Positions 8,086 to 16,544 of a stretch of DNA of 24,496 nucleotides are shown here, piece after piece. Source of the stretch: Colimorpha_A sp045591885 (lineage in GTDB: Bacteria > Bacillota > Clostridia > Oscillospirales > CAG-272); NCBI GenBank assembly GCA_045591885.1, contig JAZNTT010000004.1, positions 1 through 24,496 on the forward strand, written 5' to 3'. Positions within the stretch are counted from its first letter, which is position 1. The number at the start of each line of letters is the position of its first letter. Under the pieces are notes generated by a model, which worked only from the letters and a program-made list of their open reading frames with translations, was not told the DNA's origin and did no database searches. A program made the translations under genes and the position numbers.

Positions 8086-8244
8086 GAGGGCAAGCCCCTC
8101 TGTCAGGTCGAATCACCCATCAAGGAGATCCGCGATTATGCCTATGAGCAGGGCTTTCGCATCGTAGTCGAGAGCGAAACTCTTACTCCTGACGGAATGA
8201 CTGAGGCGAAGGAATGCATCGAATTCCTTAAAACGATAGACTGA
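8086..8244 (+). pseudogene. Coding-like remnant without a start codon, function unknown
   Basis: Between whiA and dnaE frame 1 is open from just after TGA 8083-8085 to TGA 8242-8244. It encodes a protein-like tail including SPIKEIRDYAYEQGFRIV and ending AKECIEFLKTID. Codon choice resembles the neighbours (GAG, CTT, AAG, ATC), and the composition looks like a real alpha/beta protein C-terminus. The only in-frame ATG (8197) would give 15 residues, and no ribosome site fits. A short hairpin, AGAGGG/CCCTCT at 8085-8101, sits at its 5' end. The likeliest reading is the 3' end of a gene deleted during rearrangement. I do not recognise the family. Confidence 0.35.
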
Positions 8245-8279
8245 TAATTTTGTAAATTCACTGAAAGGAGGATAAGGCG

Positions 8280-11200
8280 ATGTCCGATTTCGTGCATCTG
8301 CATCTGCATACCGAATACAGCTTGCTTGACGGTGCCTGCCGTTTGAGCGAGATACCGAAGCGAGCAAAGGAGCTTGGGCAAAGTTCGGTTGCGATAACCG
8401 ACCACGGCGTGATGTACGGAGTCGTCGGATTTTACAATGCTTGTAAGGACGCGGGCATCAAGCCGATCATCGGCTGTGAGGTCTACGTTGCGTCAAAATC
8501 GCGCTTCGATAAAACGGGAAGCGGCGAAAACGAGCCGAATCACCTTGTTCTTCTTGTTAAAAACGAAGTCGGATATAAGAATCTGACGTACATGGTCTCA
8601 TGTGCTCATACTGAGGGCTTTTATCGTAAGCCGAGGATCGACCTTGACCTGCTTTCAGAGCACGCAGACGGTCTTATTTGCCTCTCTGCATGCCTTAGCG
8701 GTATGATCCCGCGGCTTGTTATGTCGGGTAACGTTAGCGAGGCGGAAGAATACGCAAAGAAGCTTGACGGTATCTTCGGCAGAGGCAATTTCTTCCTTGA
8801 GCTTCAGGATGAGGGCATCGAAGGACAGAGAATGGTCAATGAGTGCATAGCTGGTATCTCTGAGCATACGGGAATACCGCTTGTTGCTACGAATGACGTT
8901 CATTATCTTCGTAAAGAGGACGCATTTACGCAGTCGGTAATGATGTGTATTCAGACAAATAACGTCATCTCCGACGGCAGACCCATCGGCTTTGAGACCG
9001 ATGAGTTCTATATGAAAAGCGGAGACGAAATGACGAAGCTTCTCGGCAGGTACGAGGGCGCTATCGAAAACACCGTTAAGATCGCAGAGATGTGTAATTA
9101 CGATTTTGTTTTCGGAAAGACGTTTCTTCCGCGCTTTGATCCTCCCGATGGACTTAACGCGAAGGATTACCTTCGTCAGCTCGCATACGAGGGGCTTGAA
9201 CGCCGCGAAAAGGACGGCAGTATAGTTTACGACGAAAGCTTTAAGCGTGAGGACTATAAGCTTCGTATCGACTACGAGCACGTCGTAGTCACCTCAATGG
9301 GCTATGCATCTTATTACCTCATAGTTTCCGATTTTGTAAACTATGCAAAATCAAAAATGATACCTACGGGTCCCGGACGCGGATCGGGCGCAGGAAGCTT
9401 GATAGCTTATCTGCTCGGAATAACCGAGGTCGATCCCGTCAGATACGGACTGCTTTTTGAGTCGTTTTTGAATCCTCAAAGAGTCAGTATGCCCGATTTT
9501 GATATAGACTTTTGCTACCGCCGTCGCGACGAGGTCATCGACTACGTTGCCCGCAGATACGGTGCTGAGCACGTCTCACAGATCGTGACCTTCGGTACGC
9601 TTGCGGCAAAAGCGGCGCTCCGAGACGTCGGACGTGCGCTCGGAATGGCATATTCTAAAGTCGATAGCGTTGTGCGTGCGCTTCCTGAGCACAAGGGCGG
9701 CGTGTCTCTTACCGAGGCTGTAAACGATAAATCGTTCCGCGCTTTATGCGACGGAGACGACGAGATAAGAGAGCTTGTGCGTATTGCGACTGCCCTTGAG
9801 GGTATGCCGAGAAATTCCTCTACCCACGCGGCAGGCGTCGTAATTACCGATAAGCCGGTCCACGAGTACGTTCCATTATCGGTAAACGGTGATACAGTCG
9901 TTACGCAGTTCGACATGGATACCGTAGCGAAGCTCGGACTTCTTAAGTTCGACTTTCTTGCGCTTCGTTATCTTACCGTTATCGACGATACCGAAAAGCT
10001 CGTCAGAGTAGAAAAGGATTCATTCCGCGTCTCCGAAATACCTTTTGATGACGAGGCGACCTACGAGCTTATATCGTCGGGCAGAACAGACGGACTTTTT
10101 CAGCTTGAGAGCGAGGGAATGCGTCAGCTTCTTATACAGATGAAGCCGAGAAGCATAACCGATATAATGGTCGCCATCGCCCTTTACAGACCGGGACCGA
10201 TGGACGCGATACCGAGATTCCTCGAAAACCGCGCCGACAGAAGCAAAATAAAGTATAAGATACCGTGTCTCAGTGAAATTCTTGACGAGACCTGCGGCTG
10301 TATCGTTTATCAGGAGCAGGTAATGCAGATATTCCGTTCGGTTGCGGGATATAGCTACGGTAAGGCAGATATTGTCCGTCGAGCGATCGCAAAGAAAAAG
10401 CCGGGCGTTATCGAAAAAGAGCTTGATAATTTTATCAAGGGCGCGCTTGAGCAGGGTTATTCCGAAGAAGATGCGCGCGAGCTTTACGGTCAAATGACCG
10501 ACTTCGCAAATTACGGCTTCAAAAAGAGCCACGCGGCAGCGTATGCCTTCATTTCTTATCAAAGCGCATATCTCAAGACCCATTACGCGCCAATGTATTA
10601 CGCATCGCTGATCTCGTCGGTATTCGGCAATCAGGCGAAGATGGGCGAATATATAACGGAATGCGCGAAGATGGGAATAAAGACGCTTCCACCTGATATT
10701 AACGAAAGCGGAACGGGCTTTTCCGTCAGCGGCGGTAATATCCGTTACGGACTTCCCGCGATAAAGAACGTCGGTGCGCAGTTTATTCAGCGCGTAGTTG
10801 ATGAAAGACGGCTAAGACCGTTTAAGTCCTTTTATGATTTTGCTTCCCGTATGCAAGGAAGTGACCTCAATAAGCGTCAGATAGAGTCGCTTATTAAGGC
10901 GGGAGCATTTGATAGCTTGGGCGTATACAGAAGCCGATTGCTGTCTGCGTATTCCGAGATAATCGAATCGCTTAACCGCAAGGCGCACGGAAGTGTTGCC
11001 GGTCAGTTAGATATGTTCTCGTCCGATACTGTTGAGGTAAGGTATCCCGATATTCCGGAGTTTACACTTCGTGAAAAGCTTCGCTTTGAAAAGGAAAGCG
11101 CGGGAATGTACTTCTCGGGTCATATTCTTGACGATTACGGAAAGAACATTTCCGATATTTCTCACGAAAGTATTCGCGCCGTTCTTGAGCACGAATATAA

Positions 11201-11729
11201 GGAAAAGCAAACCATTACTGTAGTCGGTGCAATTACCTCGGTTACAAAAAAGGTAACGAAAAACGGCGATCTGATGCTGTTTATATCCGTTGAGGACAGG
11301 AACGGCGAGATCGAGGTCCTTGTTTTCCCGAAAACAGTTACCGAATATGGACAGCTTCTTTCGCTTGATAACGCTATCGCGCTCGAGGGCGAGGTCTCTT
11401 ATAAGGACGATGAAGTAAAGCTCCTCATGAGACGAGCAAAGCCGCTTGTCAGCGACGATAAGTATGTGCCGTCGCCAAAGGAAACGGCACCGGTAAAGCC
11501 AACGGAGGACAAGCCGAAAAAGCTGTATATAAAGGTTGATAATATGTCCTCGCCGCTATTTAAAAGGGCAATTGCTGTTTGTGAGATCTTTGAAGGAAAG
11601 ATTCCTGTCGTTGTTTATGAAAGCGACACTAAACACTACGTTTCTTCTTCAATAATGACCGCCCCGACCGACTTCGTGATTAACGAACTGAACGAAATAC
11701 TCGGAATGGGAAGCGTTGTTTTAAAATAG
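8280..11729 (+). CDS. dnaE: DNA polymerase III alpha subunit (DnaE)
   Basis: A 1149-residue C-family replicative polymerase of usual length. The N-terminal PHP domain starts HLHLHTEYSLLDGA and keeps the metal-ligand residues of the active type: HLH, TDHG, GCEVYV, NHLVLL, SACLSG and NDVHYL. The palm carries the catalytic aspartates in PDFDIDF (about 404-410) and a third in KFDFLALRYL (about 556-565). Thumb, fingers and a helix-hairpin-helix region follow (GFKKSHAAAYAFISYQSAYLK), and a C-terminal OB fold (ITVVGAITSVTKKVTK..., ISVEDRNGEIEVLVFP). A strong AAAGGAGG at 8264-8271 lies eight bases before the ATG. Firmicutes usually also have PolC, which is not in this window. The retained PHP ligands suggest a metal-binding, possibly exonucleolytic PHP domain. 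Confidence 0.97.
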   Translation: MSDFVHLHLHTEYSLLDGACRLSEIPKRAKELGQSSVAITDHGVMYGVVGFYNACKDAGIKPIIGCEVYVASKSRFDKTGSGENEPNHLVLLVKNEVGYKNLTYMVSCAHTEGFYRKPRIDLDLLSEHADGLICLSACLSGMIPRLVMSGNVSEAEEYAKKLDGIFGRGNFFLELQDEGIEGQRMVNECIAGISEHTGIPLVATNDVHYLRKEDAFTQSVMMCIQTNNVISDGRPIGFETDEFYMKSGDEMTKLLGRYEGAIENTVKIAEMCNYDFVFGKTFLPRFDPPDGLNAKDYLRQLAYEGLERREKDGSIVYDESFKREDYKLRIDYEHVVVTSMGYASYYLIVSDFVNYAKSKMIPTGPGRGSGAGSLIAYLLGITEVDPVRYGLLFESFLNPQRVSMPDFDIDFCYRRRDEVIDYVARRYGAEHVSQIVTFGTLAAKAALRDVGRALGMAYSKVDSVVRALPEHKGGVSLTEAVNDKSFRALCDGDDEIRELVRIATALEGMPRNSSTHAAGVVITDKPVHEYVPLSVNGDTVVTQFDMDTVAKLGLLKFDFLALRYLTVIDDTEKLVRVEKDSFRVSEIPFDDEATYELISSGRTDGLFQLESEGMRQLLIQMKPRSITDIMVAIALYRPGPMDAIPRFLENRADRSKIKYKIPCLSEILDETCGCIVYQEQVMQIFRSVAGYSYGKADIVRRAIAKKKPGVIEKELDNFIKGALEQGYSEEDARELYGQMTDFANYGFKKSHAAAYAFISYQSAYLKTHYAPMYYASLISSVFGNQAKMGEYITECAKMGIKTLPPDINESGTGFSVSGGNIRYGLPAIKNVGAQFIQRVVDERRLRPFKSFYDFASRMQGSDLNKRQIESLIKAGAFDSLGVYRSRLLSAYSEIIESLNRKAHGSVAGQLDMFSSDTVEVRYPDIPEFTLREKLRFEKESAGMYFSGHILDDYGKNISDISHESIRAVLEHEYKEKQTITVVGAITSVTKKVTKNGDLMLFISVEDRNGEIEVLVFPKTVTEYGQLLSLDNAIALEGEVSYKDDEVKLLMRRAKPLVSDDKYVPSPKETAPVKPTEDKPKKLYIKVDNMSSPLFKRAIAVCEIFEGKIPVVVYESDTKHYVSSSIMTAPTDFVINELNEILGMGSVVLK

Positions 11730-11817
11730 CTTTATGAATTTCATCATAATTCATACTGTGTTCAAATGTTGGGTTTAGAATTATTTCAGAAAGTGTGAAA
11801 GGAAAAAGCTTCATACT

Positions 11818-14424
11818 ATGAACAAAAATAAAAAGAAGATAAATTGGAATGACGAATTTGCCAAAAGCATAGGTGTTCTCGGCAAGGCACTACTGAAGGG
11901 TCTTGGCTGGGCTTTCAGCATCTTCATTACCATCGGTCTTATCGGTGTTATAACGGGCGTTATCGTTGGCGGTGCTTTCCTGTTGTACGTCAAGAATCAT
12001 CTTGATACGAGTGTGGACGACTTTGCCATAATGGCACATGAGCGCAGCCTTACGACTTCAATCAGCTATGTTGATTCCGACGGAAAAATTGTTGAGATCG
12101 AATCGGAGCGCTTGAGCGCCGCTGAAAACCGAATGTGGGTATCATACTCGGATATGGGAGATTATTTGCCGCAGGCGTTTATAGCTATCGAGGATAAGCG
12201 CTTTGAAAGCCACGACGGTGTCGACTGGGTCAGAACCATTAAGGTTACCCTCGACTATTTCCTCGGAGGCGGCTCTCAGGGCGGCTCGACGATAACTCAG
12301 CAGCTTATCAAAAACATAACCGGTGACGATGACGTAACCATTCAGCGTAAAGCCCAGGAGATTTTCAAGGCGCTGAATCTTGAAAAGAGATATGATAAAA
12401 CCGAGATACTTGAAATGTATCTCAATAATATTTATCTCTCGCAGTCGTGCTACGGTGTCGGAGCCGCTTCATATGCTTATTTCGGCAAGGAGCCGTCCGA
12501 GCTTACCTTGATAGAAGCCGCAGCAATTGCTGCGATTACTCAGAACCCCTCGAAGTGGGACCCGATAATACACCCCGAAAACAACAGTATTCGCCGTAAT
12601 CAGGTAATCAAGCTGATGTACGAGCAGGGAAGAATTACACAAGAGGAATATACTGCCGCATATAAGCAAGATCTTGTTCTGAATCCTCCTGAAACCGATA
12701 CTGATATCGGTATTTCAATAAAATCGTGGTATACCGATGCGGCTCAGCAGGAAGCGATACAGCTTCTTATGGACGAGTTTGGATATACTGAGAGCTATGC
12801 TTCCAAGATTCTTCTTACGAGCGGATTCAATATCGTTACGGCGCAGGATCCTAAGGTGCAGTCGGTTCTTGAAAAGTACTACGAAAACGATTCGTACTGG
12901 CCGAGATATGATGAATCTCCGATTCAGCCGAAATCGTCAGCTGTAGTTATTGACCCCGAAACAGGTAACGTTCTCGGATTGGTCGGTGACCGCGGACAAA
13001 AAAATATTAACCTCGGCCTCAATTATGCAACCCAAACAAGACGTCCTTCGGGATCGTCAATCAAGCCGCTTTCTGTTTACGGACCGGGACTTGAATTTGG
13101 AGTTCTGACTTACGGCTCGGTGTTTGACGATGTTCCGATAAATTTCGGTAATCAGAATGTCAATCCCGAGACCGGCGCGATTTCTTATTCGAGAAAGAGC
13201 GGATATCCGCATAATACGCCTAACCGTTATGCTGGTCTTCAGACCGTCCATGAGGCCGTAAGAGTTTCTAAAAACACGGTTTCATGGAGAGCACTTGATG
13301 CTCTCGGTCTTCAGAACTCATTCGACTACCTGACTGAAAAGCTTGGTATGTCAACGCTCGTTGCAAGACGAGTAAATTCTGCGGGCGTTATATTCTCGGA
13401 TATATCCTATGCTCCGCTTGCCATGGGTGAGTTTACCTATGGAGTGACGGTTAAGGAAATGACTGCTGCATATCAGATATTCGTAAACGGCGGTATCTTT
13501 AACGAGGAAAGAATAGTTCTTCAGATCCTCGATGCAAACGGTAACGTGATCGTTGATAATACCAGAAAGAGTGAAATTGTAATGAGTGCGGAAAATGCCG
13601 CAATCATGACCAAGATGCTCGAGGAGGTAGTTGACAATGGTACGGCTACCGAGGTCACATTGAGAAGCAAAATTGACTGTGCAGGCAAGACCGGTACCAC
13701 CAGCTCGAAAAAAGACCAGTGGTTCGTCGGATATACCCCTTATTACGTTTGCGGAATATGGTTCGGTTATTCGATGCCGCGTTCGCTTGAGAAGTTCAGC
13801 GGCGTTCCCGAGATAATGTGGAACAAAATAATGGGCGAGCTTGTAGCAGATAAGATTGCAGCATCCAAAAACGGCGGTGAAAAGCTTAAGACCTTTACCG
13901 TTCCGAGAAGCGTTACGACTGCGACTTACTGCAAGGACTCCGGTATGCTTCTTACGGATGCTTGTAAAAAGGACCCGCGCGGAAGCCGTGCCGAAATCGG
14001 TTATTTCGTAAGAGGAACCGAGCCGACCGAGTATTGTACGGTTCATTTCCTTGCTGACCGAGATTCGAAGACTAACGGTATGATGACTCCCTACTGTCCT
14101 GCAGAAAATGCCGTAAAGGTTGGTATGCTCAATGTCATGCGTCAGTTCCCGTTTAATATTTACGTCGACGATGCTGAATATACGGGACAGATACTTCCGG
14201 ATGATTATTCCTTCGCCGGTATAAACTATACGACGTGCTACTATCAGAACATGCTTCCAAAGGGCTTTTATACCGGTACACACCGAGATTCGAGCCGTTA
14301 CAACCTTGCTTGTATGTGGCATATTCTCCATCCTGAGAACGGTACGGAAAATACAACAAGTTCTGTGCAGATTCCTGCTACCGAGTCAAGTCTTAAAGAC
14401 ATTTTGAACGATCTGGCTTCGTAA
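11818..14424 (+). CDS. Class A penicillin-binding protein (transglycosylase/transpeptidase)
   Basis: An 868-residue bifunctional peptidoglycan synthase. A short Lys-rich cytoplasmic tail is followed by one membrane segment (about residues 30-58). The GT51 glycosyltransferase domain has IAIEDKRFESHDGVD with catalytic Glu near 125, GGSTITQQLIKN and QEIFKALNLEKRYDKTEILE. The transpeptidase domain has SxxK at S413-K416 (RPSGSSIKP), SKN at 484-486 and KTG at 624-626 (AGKTGTTSS). The Cys-containing C-terminal extension of about 180 residues is lineage-specific and unassigned. The protein polymerises and cross-links glycan strands outside the membrane. AAAGGA lies 14 bases before ATG 11818, a long spacing. 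It follows dnaE by 88 bases without a visible terminator and ends at a strong one. Confidence 0.95.
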   Translation: MNKNKKKINWNDEFAKSIGVLGKALLKGLGWAFSIFITIGLIGVITGVIVGGAFLLYVKNHLDTSVDDFAIMAHERSLTTSISYVDSDGKIVEIESERLSAAENRMWVSYSDMGDYLPQAFIAIEDKRFESHDGVDWVRTIKVTLDYFLGGGSQGGSTITQQLIKNITGDDDVTIQRKAQEIFKALNLEKRYDKTEILEMYLNNIYLSQSCYGVGAASYAYFGKEPSELTLIEAAAIAAITQNPSKWDPIIHPENNSIRRNQVIKLMYEQGRITQEEYTAAYKQDLVLNPPETDTDIGISIKSWYTDAAQQEAIQLLMDEFGYTESYASKILLTSGFNIVTAQDPKVQSVLEKYYENDSYWPRYDESPIQPKSSAVVIDPETGNVLGLVGDRGQKNINLGLNYATQTRRPSGSSIKPLSVYGPGLEFGVLTYGSVFDDVPINFGNQNVNPETGAISYSRKSGYPHNTPNRYAGLQTVHEAVRVSKNTVSWRALDALGLQNSFDYLTEKLGMSTLVARRVNSAGVIFSDISYAPLAMGEFTYGVTVKEMTAAYQIFVNGGIFNEERIVLQILDANGNVIVDNTRKSEIVMSAENAAIMTKMLEEVVDNGTATEVTLRSKIDCAGKTGTTSSKKDQWFVGYTPYYVCGIWFGYSMPRSLEKFSGVPEIMWNKIMGELVADKIAASKNGGEKLKTFTVPRSVTTATYCKDSGMLLTDACKKDPRGSRAEIGYFVRGTEPTEYCTVHFLADRDSKTNGMMTPYCPAENAVKVGMLNVMRQFPFNIYVDDAEYTGQILPDDYSFAGINYTTCYYQNMLPKGFYTGTHRDSSRYNLACMWHILHPENGTENTTSSVQIPATESSLKDILNDLAS

Positions 14425-14432
14425 ATATAATT

Positions 14433-14465
14433 AAAAAGGTGTTATCAAACGGATAACACCTTTTT
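14433..14465. terminator. Bidirectional intrinsic terminator between the PBP gene and ppa
   Basis: A perfect 14-base inverted repeat, AAAAAGGTGTTATC (14433-14446) and GATAACACCTTTTT (14452-14465), with a five-base loop. It has a T run on each strand, so it can stop the PBP transcript on + and the ppa transcript on -. It lies between the two convergent stop codons. Confidence 0.92.
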
Positions 14466-14473
14466 ATGTGCGC

Positions 14474-15004
14474 TTAATTCGCATGAAATAGTTTGTAGCG
14501 ATCAATTGAGTCTTGAATGATCTGAAGCGCCTCTGTATGACCAAACAGGTCGCGGACGGCTGTTTCTTTGTTTTCGAGCTGCTTGTATACCTTGAAGAAG
14601 TGTACCATTTCCTCAAATATATGGCGCGGAAGATCGGAAATGTCCTTTATCGTATTGTAGTTTGGATCGGAGAAGGGAATTGCAATGATCTTGTCATCAT
14701 TCTTTCCGCCGTCGAGCATTCGCATAACGCCGATAGGGTATACCTGAACAAGTGTCATGGGATTTATCGGTTCGGCGCAAATGACGAGGACGTCAAGCGG
14801 GTCATCATCATCTGCAAAGGTGCGGGGAATGAATCCGTAGCTTGCAGGGTAGTGCGTAGATGTATATAGGACACGATCGAGACGGAGCAGACCTGTTTCC
14901 TTGTCAAGCTCGTACTTGTTTTTGCCGCCCTTTGGAATCTCTATTACTGCCGTAAAGTTGTCCTTGTTGATAAATTTTGGATTGATGTCGTGCCAGATAT
15001 TCAT
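14474..15004 (-). CDS. ppa: Inorganic pyrophosphatase, family I
   Basis: A 176-residue soluble pyrophosphatase matching the E. coli family length. Active-site segments are visible: EIPKGGKNKYELDKETG, HYPASYGFIPRTFADDDDP with DPLDVLV carrying the metal-binding aspartates, and LDGGKNDDKIIAIP. It hydrolyses the pyrophosphate released by synthetases and polymerases. The start at 15004 is supported by AAAGGAG eight bases upstream. It is a single-gene unit with a near-consensus promoter (15035-15063) and a terminator shared with the PBP gene. Many clostridia use the membrane or family II enzyme instead, so the family I type is a useful lineage marker. Confidence 0.95.
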   Translation of the reverse strand: MNIWHDINPKFINKDNFTAVIEIPKGGKNKYELDKETGLLRLDRVLYTSTHYPASYGFIPRTFADDDDPLDVLVICAEPINPMTLVQVYPIGVMRMLDGGKNDDKIIAIPFSDPNYNTIKDISDLPRHIFEEMVHFFKVYKQLENKETAVRDLFGHTEALQIIQDSIDRYKLFHAN

Positions 15005-15034
15005 AAGGATTCTCCTTTCTTATAGAACAGATAT

Positions 15035-15063
15035 ATTATATCACACCGTTTTCACAGCGTCAA
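15035..15063 (-). promoter_or_regulatory. Sigma-A promoter for ppa
   Basis: Read on the minus strand, TTGACG (15058-15063) and TATAAT (15035-15040) are separated by exactly 17 bases. The predicted transcript starts near 15028, about 25 bases before the ppa ATG. Confidence 0.85.
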
Positions 15064-15076
15064 TAGAAAAGAATTC

Positions 15077-15105
15077 TTGACAAAAGTATGGCGAAATGTT
15101 AATAT
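15077..15105 (+). promoter_or_regulatory. Sigma-A promoter for the MATE transporter gene
   Basis: TTGACA (15077-15082), 17-base spacer, TATAT-type box TAATAT (15100-15105). The predicted transcript starts near 15112. Its -35 lies only 13 bases from the -35 of the divergent ppa promoter, so the two polymerases would compete for this spot. The position rules out ATG 15096 as the transporter start. Confidence 0.82.
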
Positions 15106-15131
15106 ATTTGAAGATGAATTTCGGAGATAAT

Positions 15132-16523
15132 ATGACTGATATTAAAAATGCGACGACAAAAAAGGCAATGATAGCCCTTATATTTTCGCTTGCATGGCCG
15201 ACTATGCTTGAGCAGCTTATGCAAACGGCAGTTCAGTACGTTGACCTGGCAATGGTTGGTTCCTTGGGAACCGATGCAGCGGCGGCAGTCGGTTCAACCA
15301 CAACGGTAAACTGGCTTCTCGGAAGCACAATTTCAGCACTGGGTGTAGGTTTTCTTGCTATTATTGCTAAGGCGATAGGTGCGTCGGACAAACCGTTTGT
15401 GAAGCGCGCGTCTGCTCAGACAGTTTTTATTACACTTGTGGCTGGAATCGTCTTCACCGTTCTCCCGCTTTCGTTGAGTCCGATCGTTCCTGCTTTGATG
15501 AACGTCAAGCCGCATTTGCGTCACGATGCCGCACTATACTTTTTTATTTTGTATACTCCTATGCTTTTCCGTACGGCGAGCGTCATATTCGGTACGGCTT
15601 TGCGTGCATCCGGCGACACAAAAACGCCTATGCGCGTCGGTGTTCTTGTCAACATAGTCAACGTGGTTTTAAACTTCTTTATGATATACGGTACTCGTAC
15701 GGCTAATGTCTTCGGTGCTGAAATTACAGTTTTTGGCTTTGGATGGGGCGTTATCGGCGCGGCGGTCGCAAGTGCAATCGCGTTTGCAGTCGGTGGTATT
15801 CTGATTACGGTTTCACTGTTTATACATCCTGTTTTATCCCCTCGCGGAGAAAGCATAAAGCCGGATATCTCTATTCTCAAACCTTGTCTCAAGGTTGCAC
15901 TTCCCAATATGCTTCAAAGGTTCTGCACGTCCTTTGGATACGTTTGCTTCGCTTCTATGATTAATTCTCTCGGAGAGGTCGCAACCGCCGCTCACACCTT
16001 TGCAAACACGGTAGAATCCGCCTTTTATATTCCCGGTTATGGTATGCATACGGCGGTAGCCACACTTGCAGGCAATGCATACGGCGCTAAGGACAATGTG
16101 AGAATGAAGCAGATGACTTCAATGATAATAAAGATTGAAATACTGCTTATGATCGCATCCGGAGGGCTTCTGTTTGCGTTAGCTCCGACCCTGATGGGCT
16201 TCTTCTCAAACGATACTGAGGTAATACGGTTAGGTGGAGCCGTATTGCGTATGGTTGCTCTTTCCGAGCCCTTCTACGGCATATCGATAATAATTGAGGG
16301 AATGCTGCTTGGTGTAGGACAAACTGTTACGCCCTTCAAATTCAACGTAATCGGAATGTGGGGTGTAAGAATTATAGGTACGTTTGTCATGACATCATTC
16401 TTTTCCGGCGGACTCAAATCAGCATGGGCGTGCATGATCGCTCATAATCTCTTAATCTTTGTGCTATACGTGGTTCATTATAAAAAGGGTAAATGGAATC
16501 CTTTGGAAAACAAAAAAGCTTGA
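15132..16523 (+). CDS. MATE-family multidrug/metabolite efflux transporter
   Basis: A 463-residue hydrophobic protein with about twelve membrane segments in two similar halves, starting LIFSLAWPTMLEQLMQTAV and VDLAMVGSLGTDAAAAVG, a typical MATE pattern. The second half repeats the pattern (KVALPNMLQRFC..., AAHTFANTVESAFYIPGYG). MATE proteins export cationic drugs or metabolites using Na+ or H+ gradients; the substrate cannot be told here. I chose ATG 15132, preceded by CGGAGA at 15122-15127. An in-frame ATG at 15096 lies inside the promoter, before the predicted transcript start, and ATG 15114 has no ribosome site. The stop codon lies inside the terminator hairpin. Confidence 0.9.
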   Translation: MTDIKNATTKKAMIALIFSLAWPTMLEQLMQTAVQYVDLAMVGSLGTDAAAAVGSTTTVNWLLGSTISALGVGFLAIIAKAIGASDKPFVKRASAQTVFITLVAGIVFTVLPLSLSPIVPALMNVKPHLRHDAALYFFILYTPMLFRTASVIFGTALRASGDTKTPMRVGVLVNIVNVVLNFFMIYGTRTANVFGAEITVFGFGWGVIGAAVASAIAFAVGGILITVSLFIHPVLSPRGESIKPDISILKPCLKVALPNMLQRFCTSFGYVCFASMINSLGEVATAAHTFANTVESAFYIPGYGMHTAVATLAGNAYGAKDNVRMKQMTSMIIKIEILLMIASGGLLFALAPTLMGFFSNDTEVIRLGGAVLRMVALSEPFYGISIIIEGMLLGVGQTVTPFKFNVIGMWGVRIIGTFVMTSFFSGGLKSAWACMIAHNLLIFVLYVVHYKKGKWNPLENKKA

Positions 16524-16543
16524 CCGTAAGGTCAAGCTTTTTT
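16512..16543. terminator. Bidirectional intrinsic terminator between the MATE gene and the surface protein gene
   Basis: A perfect 14-base inverted repeat, AAAAAAGCTTGACC (16512-16525) and GGTCAAGCTTTTTT (16530-16543), with loop GTAA. It contains the MATE stop codon (16521-16523) and ends one base before the last codon of the convergent surface protein gene. T runs exist on both strands. Confidence 0.93.
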
Positions 16544-16544
16544 G

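Noticed and set aside
8078..8120. CTGAGAGGG followed by ACCC-like bases after whiA resembles the start of a TPP riboswitch.
   Set aside because: The conserved GAACCTGAT and GGATAATGCC-type core is missing, the hairpin is short, and the downstream gene is dnaE, which has no thiamine link.
8083..8125. Possible selenocysteine TGA with a SECIS hairpin in the remnant after whiA.
   Set aside because: There is no start codon with a ribosome site upstream, the hairpin does not present a typical SECIS loop, and the family is unrecognised.
13351..14331. A 326-residue open frame on the minus strand.
   Set aside because: It is antisense to the well-supported PBP transpeptidase region, has no recognisable motif and arises from the codon bias of the true gene.
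15096..15131. Longer MATE reading frame starting at ATG 15096.
   Set aside because: It starts inside the consensus promoter, before the predicted transcript start, and has no ribosome site; ATG 15132 has one.
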